From NCBI GenBank assembly GCA_033980235.1, contig CM067067.1, positions 37,823,639 through 37,887,638 on the forward strand: a stretch of 64,000 nt of DNA. Reading direction: 5' to 3'. This DNA comes from Diadema setosum (Eukaryota; Echinodermata; Echinoidea; Diadematoida; Diadematidae). The notes below the pieces were generated by a model. The model saw nothing but the letters and a program-made list of their open reading frames with translations. It did not search any database and was not told where the DNA came from. Shown in pieces: positions 24,890-34,880 of the stretch (positions are counted from its first letter, which is position 1; each line of letters starts with the position of its first letter). A program made the translations under genes and the position numbers.

Positions 24890-25739
24890 TGTGTGGGTTA
24901 ATCTGTATTACAAATAACCTGTCTCATGTATCCATGGTCACTTGCAAGAATTGCAACTACAGCGTACCATGGCACTGACTCGCTGTGCAAGTTGGCTGTG
25001 TGTTAAATTAGATGCCAACTTGATATCTATGTTGAAAGTGATCATTTTGTTGTTGTTGCAGTTGTAATGAATCATGTTGCAGCACAGTAGTATGACACAG
25101 GTTAATGGAATCTTGCCTGAGCTGTTGCTGTTATGAAGTGGAATTGTACAAATGTTGATTCATACCACTTCAAGCAAAATTTTGCCATCTATCAGTAAAA
25201 AATCTCGTTTTGGCTTTGTGATTGCTGTTATTAAAGGTATTAGGATATGAGATTCATTCATTCCCTGTTGGACAATAAGTGATTTCCTGTGGTTGTTCCA
25301 AACCGTCATTGTGTAATAAATCTCCCCAAATTTGAAACGGGGCAAATTTAGATTTGAAATGAAGTGAATCATTTGCGCTGTACCCAATTCCAGTCATCCC
25401 CATGCATGAGAGCTTGAATCTGATGTATTAGGAGGGCAGTTGTGACAATAAGGACCACAGTGCATTGCCATGGCAACATAACATGTAAACAGAGCTTTTC
25501 GAAGGTATTTAAAAGGACTGGCTGCATCAGCATTCTGGCAGCGGGCAAGGAAGATGGTTGTCTTTTCCTTCAATTAAGCGAAAGTCAGGAAATGCCTGTA
25601 AAGATAAACACTGCATATTTTGGCAAATCATAGTTTGCAAATAGTGGAGAATTGCAGATTTTTCTCATGTGTTAAACTGTGGCTTTCCATCCTCTTTTAT
25701 CCCCCCCCCCCCCCCCGCTAGGTTTTGTAATTTGTAATT

Positions 25740-26040
25740 ATCAGTTTCCGTCCAATTAACAGTGTGATTGTTTGCGTCAGAGACGACGCGATTTGGTGCC
25801 TATGCAAGTTGTAGTGATCAGGATTCCAGTCATATGCGTGGAACGCTTACGAGGGAAACGATATTTGATAAGCATCTTAATTAGAGCCATTTTTGGTCGA
25901 TCGGCAAGGGACTCGCTCTCTTCTCACCACTGGAGTTAGCAGCCTGAATTTTGCAGGTCAAGCTACTAGATCAGCAATCAGAGCGTCATGCTAATTAATT
26001 TCTTCTCCTGGCGCGATCATGGTAGTGACCTCAGAATTGC
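25740..26040. promoter_or_regulatory. Candidate enhancer with several TAAT sites
   Basis: CCAATTAAC (25752), CTTAATTAG (25876-25884) and CTAATTAATT (25991-26000) fall in 250 bases of otherwise unique DNA between two C-runs. Dense homeodomain-type words are typical of conserved elements in developmental gene introns. Confidence 0.36.
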
Positions 26041-26355
26041 CCTCATTCCTTCTCCCTTTTTTTATGCTTCTCCCCCCCCCCCCCATTTACCTTCCTAGGG
26101 CAAACATACTAGTCAGTCTTCATTCGTTTGTTGTGAAACTTAGGGCAGTTTTGAGAGTGCTGCTACATACATTACCTGCAAGCAAAAAGGGTTGCAGTTT
26201 TTTATAAATTGCAGTGCCATTTTCGAATAATGACCATTTTATTGACATGTCATCTGTACATGTTATCATTATTCATATCTTTATAGTAAATAGGTGGAGT
26301 GAAATTTGCGTTGTGATTGGTTGGATAGCATCACGTGATTGTGCAAAAATTTTGT

Positions 26356-26381
26356 TATAGTGGCACGACCGTGCCACTATA
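26356..26381. repeat. Perfect hairpin TATAGTGGCACG
   Basis: Arms TATAGTGGCACG and CGTGCCACTATA are separated by two bases. It lies at the left edge of a CpG-rich 270-bp stretch. Confidence 0.75.
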
Positions 26382-26384
26382 TCG

Positions 26385-26650
26385 CTTACAGTGCGTGCCT
26401 ACGCTTTATGTACGAAGAGATTCGCGCAAGGCCTAGGGAGGGCCGAGGGACGTAGTAAGACAAGGCCAAGCATTTCAACGTATGCGCGCGTAGAGCTCTG
26501 AATGTAGGAGTTTATAAGCGAGTCTGCTCTGTGATGTGCAATACGCATACACGGCTGTACTAGCGTATCGCACGCTGTGTACTTAAACTACGGTAGGTTG
26601 CGGTTAACTCTGCGTACAACAAGTGCAGTGCCGGCGGTACGGTGAGTCTT
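26385..26650. promoter_or_regulatory. CpG-rich unique stretch ending in a donor-like site
   Basis: About 265 bp rich in CpG (CGTATGCGCGCGTAGAGC, GCGTATCGCACGC), ending TACG|GTGAGT at 26639-26645. It could be a non-coding first exon or promoter on the plus strand, or part of a larger mobile element together with the hairpin at 26356 and the palindrome at 26721. Nothing decides between these. Confidence 0.25.
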
Positions 26651-26720
26651 GTTAGATCTAAATTAAGGCCTAGACCTACGGAAGTGCATGTAGATCAAGG
26701 AACCTATTTACTATAACAAT

Positions 26721-26896
26721 TAGTGCATGTTCTATTGATGCACCAGTACTGGACTATAGAACTCAAAATACTAAATTATCCCTCGTGCAGTTCTATTCAC
26801 CTCGGCCTGCGGCCTCGGTGAAACAAAACAGCACTCGGGATAATTTAGTATTTGTCGTTCTCTAATCCAGTATAGTGCATCATAGAGCATGCACTA
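26721..26896. mobile_element. Inverted-repeat element with AATACTAAATTATCCC arms
   Basis: 176-bp imperfect palindrome. The left arm has TAGTGCATGTTCTATTGATG and AATACTAAATTATCCC. The right arm is the complement, GGGATAATTTAGTATT...CATCATAGAGCATGCACTA. The loop, CCTCGGCCTGCGGCCTCGG, is GC-rich and itself palindromic. Confidence 0.75.
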
Positions 26897-27007
26897 TCTG
26901 TATAATGTTTGTGTTTCAAGTGCATGCAATTCTTGATGATAAATTTGGGTTTTGAAAAATTGTCAAGTGACATATGAGTAGGTAGAGAACCTTCATTATC
27001 TACTAAG

Positions 27008-27095
27008 AATACAGTCAAACCTCAGTTTTAATGACCACTTAAGGGAAATAAAGGTACTGACCATAGTAGACAGGTTGCCACTAAAGACAGGTAGG
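27008..27095 (+). mobile_element. Fragment of CAGTCAAACCTCAGTTTTAA repeat
   Basis: CAGTCAAACCTCAGTTTTAA, TGACCACTTAAGGGAAATAA and TAGACAGGTTGCCACTAAAG together look like a dispersed repeat seen in many invertebrate genomes. The borders and class are unknown. Confidence 0.4.
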
Positions 27096-27677
27096 TGGCC
27101 AAATAGCCAAATGACTTGAATCCCTTAATCGCGTAATATATAATGGATGTGACATACTATGACCTCTCTTGCACATATAATGTCAGGAAAATTTGGCGAA
27201 CCAACAGTGTGCAGGCATTGCCCTGAATATCCCATGGTGGAACCCGCTCATGAATCTTGGCTACATTTCCTGGAATGAAAACGGCTCTTATACGTACGAA
27301 CATGAGTAAATTCTTGGAAGTTTTCCACAAACGGCAAACCAGCCTGTGTACCACCCCGCTCTTCAGGGGATTGGGATATTATCATCTCATTCAATTTGCG
27401 AGTGATAACGAAAATGGTTGCAGAGGGCCTTAGAATAATTCTGAGAATATGGCAACGCGTGAAATGCCTACCGGATAGTGCCAGTCAGTGAACCCTGGCC
27501 TACGATCAGGGGCTTGCCCGGGTTTAGGCAAATCTAGTAAATTCAATTTTTGTGAGGAAGTTGTCAATAAATTCAAGGAAACATGGGTTCAGGTAGGTTT
27601 GATTCTTATCGTTCCGCTGCTTGTTTGTCGGTGCATTTTTTCTTGACAATTTCATTTCAGTAATCTTGATGTCAGAA

Positions 27678-28060
27678 AGGACTTTATATTCCTTTGAAGT
27701 GCCATTCCACTCAAGAGCTGTAACAGTGGTGCCAAAGGTTTTTTAAACAATTTGCCTGTCAGGACTTCATGAGTATCAAGACTTTCCTATGTGTCCATGA
27801 AATGGTGGATGGGTGACACGATATTTACACCTGCGACAATTGGTGGAACCCGCTCATGAATATAAAATCAAAGGACTTTTTATTCCTTTGAAGTGCCATT
27901 CCACTCAAGAATTGTAACAGTGGTGCCAAAGAATTTTTAAGCAATTTGCCTGTCAGGACTTCATGAGTATCAAGACTTTCCTATGTGTCCATGAAATGGT
28001 GGATGGGTGACACGATATTTACACCTCCGAAAATTCCTCCGATCTTAGTTTCTCCAAGGA
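27678..28060 (+). repeat. 194-bp tandem duplication
   Basis: The segment starting AGGACTTTATATTCCTTTGA at 27678 is repeated at 27872 with few differences, through GGTGGATGGGTGACACGATA. The spacer ends of copy 1 (TGGTGGAACCCGCTCATGAA) also occur at about 27236 in another context. Low divergence points to a fairly recent event. Confidence 0.88.
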
Positions 28061-28599
28061 TTTAGGTTAGGGTTGTGATGAGGTTTTAGGTATAGTTTGA
28101 TCTGAGGATTAGGATTAGGGTTATGCTTGTGGGTAGAATTTGTGTTTGGCTTAGCAAGCAGATATATTTCATGGGAGCAATTGTCACAGGAGCAAATGCC
28201 ATGGAACTGGTGGATGACATCGGTCTGATATAGTATGACATTGAAAAATGTATCTGTAATCTGCAGATGACCAATTCTTTCTTTAAATTGTGGTTTAACT
28301 CTGCTGGACAGGTTTTGAATCTCACACAGTGTTCATAATTCTTGGTGGTCGTCGATACAAGGACTGTAATGTTATCCATGTTACAGATACGATGATGTCT
28401 GTGTGGCCGCTACTGTCACTCAAAATGGAAGTAAACGCTAACAATTTTAAATACTTGAAATGACACAGTATGGTCATACTTGCTTAATTTGCTTTGCAGG
28501 AGAGTAATTTCTGTAGATACAGGGAGTACATGTAGGAATGTTGTTTTTGTGAAGAAGATGTCTCCAGTGATGCATTGACGCCTGTTTCTTGAAGTCTAA

Positions 28600-28940
28600 A
28601 TGATTCTTCTCACACGTCAAAATTTGGGAGGAGCTGAAGCGTTTCTTGCCGCCTCGGCCGCACATCCCCTTTACCCCCACACGTAAGCGGTGTCCTTGAA
28701 TCGTTAATGGGTTACGCTAGACCTCGCTGAATCCAAATACCAGCGCATGGCCCGTCCCCCCATGACACCCCTAGCTGAGTGTGAATTCAGCCCCCTCCTC
28801 GCCAGCCATCCATGCCAGTGTCTCATTAGGCGGGCATTAAAAAATAATTATTCACTTGCCTAGGGGAGCCGTTTTGGCTGGGCGAGGGGAATCGGAGAAT
28901 GTTGGTAAGGGAGGGGTGGGAAGACATGAAAACAATGACG
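28600..28940. promoter_or_regulatory. Candidate enhancer
   Basis: Unique, GC-richer block with TGTCTCATTAGGCGGGC, AAAAAATAATTATTCACTTG and CTAGCTGAGTGTGAATTC. Confidence 0.3.
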
Positions 28941-30269
28941 AGAATCAGGATGTTAAGAGAAACGAGACGAAAGTTACATGATGTGTGGGGCATTTCCTGA
29001 TCTGTAGTTAGTTGTCACTAACAATATGAATTTAGCATAATTGTATGTTGGGAAAGGAAATCTGGAGAATGGATCATGACAAAATATGATCATATAATGT
29101 GTGAGTCAGACTGTAAAGTTGTGATTTCTTCACCATAAGCTACAGAGACCAGTACCAGTATGGATGCCAGCTTAGACATACAGTGATCGTTTTTACATTA
29201 AACCAGGTGTTAAAGAGTCTTCCAAGAAAGTTAAAGGGTATTTGTACATTTGATTGGTTTTACTGACCTCATCTTTGACAATAAACCTGTTTTACATGAT
29301 TTATTTCTGTGAACTGGGACTTTCAAGACAATTTCTTCAAAGCAAAATTCATGATGTGTAATAGTTATTGTTAGAACCACAGTGGCAAAATGAGCAATAA
29401 GCGTTATTTCATATAACAAGAAGCAAAGGTAGCGATTCCCACCTTTTTCGATGATAAACAGTGCCCTTGTGAAATTCGACATCCATGTATGGCGTGAAGT
29501 TCACAAATATTAGTCTACTGCCGAAATCTGCAAAAGCAAAACTGCTGCGAAACGTGTTGCACGTTCGGTACTTCCAAAACTGGATCTTGTGTACCCTTGT
29601 AGAATACTTAGTGACAGTTTCAAAGAGCAGATGTGTATGAGTTGAGTAATACTTGTTAACCCTGAGACATAACAATTTGTCATAGACACAATACAGAGTA
29701 CACTTCAGTCTGAGAAGCAGTTGGTTAAACTGAGTGCAGTCTAATGAGTGAGACTAATCGTTGGAAGCAATCATTTATATTGTACCTTTGAGATTTGGTG
29801 AAATAACTTGTTGTCATCAGCTACCGAACATTTACTATGTCATCTTGCGACTGAGTGTAATTACACTTATGATTGGTGCTTCGTCAATGAGGTATTGATG
29901 CTTTGTTTCACATTATCATGTCCCTGTAATAAAAGTTTTCTCATGCAAAGGTCGTCTTCGGTAATTGTGAACTTGAGGTTTCTTCCCAATTTCAGTTTGG
30001 CATTTTGATTTAATACCTCAGGCTATTAGTGGCATGTGCTCGTTAGTCCTGTTACCTTGAGTGACAAGTAGTCTGCAAAGTTTTCTTTTCAACATGTTCA
30101 TCATGCTGACATTGAAATGCTAATAGAAACATGAAGAAAAAGACCCATTATTGTTAGAAAGATCACTGAGGAGATAAACTAGATGAAGAAAAGTCCACTA
30201 ATTGATTCTTTGGGCTACTTTTAAAAATATTTTATCTTGCATTTCATCAAATACTCTGTGGACGTTGAG

Positions 30270-31110
30270 GAAGGAAATTTTTCGGGGGGAATGCGCCTCC
30301 ATGTCTGGTACGGCGATGCACCTGTAAAGGAACGCGCAGTTATTGTACCCCGGCGAGTCTTTTTATGGAGTCATCACATCACAGACAATTTCCCCAGTTC
30401 TGGCAATGTTTATCCAAAGGCTTTACCAGCCAGGATGTTTCATTAAGCTGTATTTTCGTTGGGAGGAAAGCGCTTGGATGTACAGACACTTGTCAGGTCC
30501 TCCTTTATCGCCCTCTATCTTACCCAGCTCCTTCGCTGCTCCTTCGGCTTGCTCTCTTGTCCCCCAGTGGACCAGACGGCCAGCGCGCTGTTCCCTCTCC
30601 CCGCTCTCAGATGTTTTCTTTCGCCGTGGTTATTGTCTATATCCTCCCTCCGATTTTTGCCTCGCGCGGTTGGGGAAATGAGACACTCGCTAGCGCCCGA
30701 TCTACCGAGCAATCTAGGTTCCACTTCCAATTGTAATCATTTCCCCCTTTCCTGTAGGCTATATTTGGAATATATTCATTTTTTTTCTTTGCCCGTGCAT
30801 ATTTCGCCTAATAGAATGAGAGAGAGATTAGGCAATTACATGAGATTTGACAGAAAACAAGGGGGTTACACATTGGGAGAGGGGAAATTTTCTCCCCTTT
30901 ATCCTTTTGGTATCTCCGTTTCCTGTGTGCCTTGTGATTGTGCCCCCTTGACCACAATTGCTGCAAAACTGCGCTTCCACCGCGGCTGGTCTCCCGTAAA
31001 ATTGGATAATAATATTTGACATCTCCACTCTTGTAATCGTTTGCTTTTTTTTTTTATTGCGCACCCCGGGGGGTTCACGGAGATGTGACAAATTTAGCCG
31101 AAAAAATATC
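30270..31110. promoter_or_regulatory. Long (840 bp) unique low-stop block
   Basis: The longest repeat-free stretch in this intron, about 1 kb before exon c. All three plus frames are partly open, the longest at 30459-31019 with 186 codons. None has a recognisable domain. The openness reflects pyrimidine richness. Words include CCACCGCGGCTGG and GGATAATAATATTTGAC. A cryptic exon is not excluded. Confidence 0.33.
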
Positions 31111-31734
31111 CATCTCTGACAGATGCTAACAAGCGTAAATATGCCTGTTTTCCACATTTTTGATAGATGAAAACAGGAGTGCCACATTTCATATGTACAA
31201 ACATTAATTGCAATAATGTTTGTTGGGTCTTCAGCACTGTCCCTCTAGCGGAAGACCTTGCCCGAAGTTATGTCTTCATATCCTGTGTGAAATGGTAGAA
31301 AAACAAACCAAATACAAACCCCTGTATGGATGGAATGGAAAAGAACCATAAGAAATTATATGAAAGATATGCATTCATAATTGTGATTATTGTGCATGTA
31401 AATGTCTAGTTGCTGAATGCCTTGTCGAATATCCATTTCATTAAAGGGAAAGGTACTCTAGACCAGTCAGTATCGTTAACAATTACCAATATTGTACTAA
31501 AGTTTCATTGCGTAGGAAACAATTTCCATATTATTTCAGTGCTTTAGTAGCATTTTTTCTTTAATCTTCTGCAAGAGTATGAAGCTGTGATAAGATTTTT
31601 ATGAGCCTCCAAATGCCCCTTTGGTGAATGGCCAAGGGTTAAAAAGGGAGCACATGGTTGACCATTTAAGTAGGAAAATCTGAGTAAGCCATTCATGTTA
31701 TGAATGTGAGCATAGGTGAAAAACACTTTGGCCC

Positions 31735-31831
31735 ATATTCTCAAAGTTCGAATAACTATTCCGCGGAATAGTTAATAACTATGCCGCTGGAATAACTATT
31801 CCGCGGAATAGTTATTCCACCTTTGAGAATA
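31735..31831. mobile_element. Short palindromic element with CCGCGG cores
   Basis: Inverted ends TATTCTCAAAG and CTTTGAGAATA enclose two copies of a palindrome centred on CCGCGG. The right copy, 31789-31818, is a perfect 30-bp palindrome. The left is a 22-bp version at 31753-31774. The sequence after it (ATTCCGGGGAATAAATCGCG) is also palindrome-rich and may be part of the same unit. Confidence 0.7.
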
Positions 31832-32142
31832 GATTCCGGGGAATAAATCGCGTCATTTTACGTCACGAGGGCCTGATTTGCATAAGAGGCGTAATAAATC
31901 GGCGGAATTCGGGCCTTTGTGTAATAATATATGTGTTCATCATGTATGATATCTCAAAGCAGTGCAACAGATTCCAATGAGATTGTCCGTTCCACAACAG
32001 CAGTTATTGACTGTTGACTTATTTTAATGCTATTGTCATAATACTTGCAGCAACCCTAATTTCTACTTCAGTTGGTTCATTAAACTGTAATGATATTCTT
32101 CACTTTTTTTTTTCATTTCTTTTTTTTTTTCCTCCACTGCAG

Positions 32143-32207
32143 GGAAATCCAAAGACTTGTATTCAATGCCGTCGTACTCCTCAATATCAAGAGACGCCGC
32201 AGGACCG
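32143..32207 (+). CDS. E-protein internal coding exon c
   Basis: 65-nt exon preceded by a long T-rich tract and CCACTGCAG, followed by donor CCG|GTAAGT. It completes the Gly codon split across the 17-kb intron and continues KSKDLYSMPSYSSISRDAAGP, leaving in phase 0. Joined to exon b this gives SSSSLMGKSKDLYSM, which parallels TCF12 [21 protein letters not shown] and TCF4 QSKTERGSYSSYGRE. The Lys-Ser/Thr then Tyr-Ser-x-Tyr-Ser pattern followed by SRD is the best evidence for the family in this exon. A GC-rich stretch begins right after the donor and may be regulatory. Confidence 0.86.
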
Positions 32208-32209
32208 GT

Positions 32210-32470
32210 AAGTTGGGCAATCTCCTCGGCGGAGGGGCCGAATATTTCTGTTGCTCTGCCCCCGAGTGTGTGTTCCCCCCTCCCCCTAGAGTGTTTATTG
32301 AGCTCGAGATGGTCAGAGAGAGAGAGGGAGGGAGGGAGAGGGGTTGTGTACCTAGCACTCCGTGGTCAAGTACGTGGAAGAGTGTATTGTGTTTGTCCAA
32401 TGCAAGGCTGCATCACCTCCGAGCACCAAGCGGACTTCTCCGAGGCAGGATGGAGCGGTGGCGAGGAGAA
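32210..32470. promoter_or_regulatory. GC-rich stretch right after exon c
   Basis: Starts at the donor with CTCCTCGGCGGAGGGGCCG (a self-complementary core) and runs to GCACCAAGCGGACTTCTCCG. It may influence splicing of the 65-nt exon or be an enhancer. Confidence 0.25.
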
Positions 32471-33199
32471 AAATCAAATGATGGTTGAAATGACTTTGTG
32501 TTGCCTTTGTTTCATAAATGTATTTCAAATGTTATGTGTGTGCTTTGTGTTTGTGTTTGTGTGTGTATTGGTATATACTGTTTGGATGTGGGTTTATAAT
32601 TTGTAGGGTAGGCATGCAGTAAATGCAAATTCGGCAGTTGATGCTGTTTGGAATATGCTTGATACGTTTGTGCACTGTCACATACTGTCCTGCACGTGTG
32701 CAGACAGACAGATAGACGTAAGGGGGTCATTGCATCCCAGAGCTGAGATGTCAAACTCACCAAGAAAAGCTCATGGTATTCAAGTAAAGATGAAATGAAA
32801 AGGTGAGCAATTCAGTGCCATCCTACGAGGATCATCACAAACTTTCCTGTATGCGTATTCGGACAACACGACTTATGAATAGGTAATAAAAAGAAATTCA
32901 TGGACTTAAAAATCACACAAAAAGTAGTAAAGTTAGTCCTAGAAAAGTCTAATGTTTTCTCTTTACTCAAAACGTTCAAGCTTCTTGAAGTTAAAAATCT
33001 TTTTGGGTCATGAGAAACATTTGGAGAAACAGGAGACTTGAGAGAGCGGACGAGTAAAAGAATGTGCATACCAAGAGAAAACAGAGGCAGAAGAAGAAGA
33101 AATAGATAGAAAGTGCAAGAACTTGAATGAGAAAGCAGCAGAGTGAAGAGAAAAAAAGGGAAGAGTATGAATGAAATGGGATCGCAAAGGCTTTTTTAC

Positions 33200-33560
33200 T
33201 CAACATTTATTGGAGACCCACAAAAGCATGGATCTGAGGTTTCTTGGAGAGGCGCCAGCGACAACAACATGTGTATCGCTTGTTCAGTTTGAACGTAAAC
33301 TTGACAGCCAGGGGAAATCTTACCGGGCGTGTGGTCGTCACGGGAACAGCCCGCGGCGAGCTTCAAGTCGAGAGCCTGCGACAGGGAAAAGGGGGTTTTG
33401 GTAGCTCCAGCTGGACAGGGGTTGATTAGCTTTACACCCTTACCGGAGAAGATGAGGAGGAGGAGGAGGAGGAGGGGAGGAGTGTGGGAAAGGAAGCCGG
33501 GGTTGGGATGTCACTGCTTCAGAAGATGTTGAACAAGTGAGCGAATCAAACCCCCCTGGT
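33200..33560. promoter_or_regulatory. Unique GC-rich block
   Basis: Contains GGCGCCAGCGACAACAACAT and CCCGCGGCGAGCTTCAAGTC, and ends in a GAG microsatellite. Three overlapping open frames lack support. Confidence 0.25.
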
Positions 33561-34219
33561 TGCTGTGACAACCTAAATGCACAGTAGAGCATCACATGCC
33601 CTCAAAAGCATGTTCTAGTGCCAGTGCCAAAGATGATACCCCAAATTATCTGGCATTTTTTCCCTCATGAATATATGTATACCTTTCATAACTGTCATCA
33701 AACTCAACAATTCTTTTTTTTTTACTTTCTTTATAGAGTGTAAGGAGTATTCCTTGTAGGATTATGAAACGCAAAAGGACATTTGAAGCCATGATATTAG
33801 TTATTTATCAGATTTATTTTCTCCTATTGCTACACATCATTGTCATACATATCCTCTATTGGGCAAATAGAGGTTGTGGGATATGTGTATGAATTAATTT
33901 GATTTGCTAATTGATGCCTATGATGCTGATAAACACAGTATTATCTTAACTTAGAGTCTGTGTTTTTTTACTCAACGTGTAGTAGAGGCATTATGTGCAA
34001 CAACAACAAAATATTTCAAATGAGCATTTTGTGATCACTGTCCATTGTGAAAATGTAGCAGAATCATTGATGAAAGTATAAATGCTTTTAAAATTTAGCT
34101 GCAATATGATGTGATTATGTTTCAAGCTTTCCATTTAGATGTTAGGCATGTTGTCATTGTGATGTGGATGAAGAAATTTCAGCCATATTGTCTCTGTTAC
34201 TACACATAGCTTCCTGCAC

Positions 34220-34880
34220 CGTGACATTGTCGTCATTGTTTGGTTAGTTAAGTGCTCTTGGTAGCAGCAGACAGGGCAGTCCATCACTGTCCTGAATCGA
34301 TGCTCGGGGCCCTAATCCCTCAATTTAGTGCTATTAAAACATTAACCGGGCTTAGCTCCGTCCTACCACAAACATCAGAATGTGACGCAGTCTAAATCGG
34401 GTGGATTTGCAGGGCAGCTTACCGATTCACCGTGTTCGCCATGGATCTCTTTCTCACCCTCTCGCCCCAAACTTACCGAACTACCTCTCTATCTGCATTC
34501 TCTGATATAGTTAAACTGGAGAGAGAGAGAGGGGAAAAAAATGGCGCAGATGTTTTGGTACAGGTGTTTCATTTGGGGGGAATCTCCCAGCCAGCTGTTA
34601 GTGGGCGCCACCGCTAATTTGACTTGGCATGCGGTCGGGGGCATCCCCTCCGCACAGGCTAGGTAGAACAGAAGAGGCAAGAACCATCCCTGCGCCCCTG
34701 CCCCCTCTCCCTCTCCCTCCTCCCCCCCCCCCACTTTTTCTTTTTTATTTTAGCAGGCTGCCAGAGATTTCTGAGCTATTAATATTCTCGTCGGCGGCGT
34801 CATTAATTGTCTAGTGAAGGAGAGGGAGATCCAAGCCGGTGTGGAGATGGCAGAACGGAATACGCACAGCTATAAAAACA
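34220..34880. promoter_or_regulatory. Candidate enhancer with three E-boxes
   Basis: CAGATG (34547-34552), CAGGTG (34561-34566) and CAGCTG (34592-34597) fall within 51 bases. They are followed by CACCGCTAATTTGAC, and further on by GAGCTATTAATATTC and GTCATTAATTGTC. The encoded E-protein would bind such sites, so autoregulation is possible (inference). Confidence 0.38.

Larger units (their letters stand above)
14976..32142 (+). other. Intron between E-protein exons b and c (17167 bp)
   Basis: Begins GTAAGT and ends CTGCAG, and splits a Gly codon. It carries several mobile elements, a SINE, the AGGTCA-rich repeat, the CpG-rich patch with the minus-strand exon, a 194-bp tandem duplication and several candidate regulatory blocks, each listed separately. 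The AT-rich rest has nothing I can name. Confidence 0.75.

Noticed and set aside
30459..31019. 186-codon plus-strand open frame
   Set aside because: Neighbouring frames are equally open over the same DNA, no domain is visible, and the composition is explained by pyrimidine richness. It is kept only as a question in the findings.
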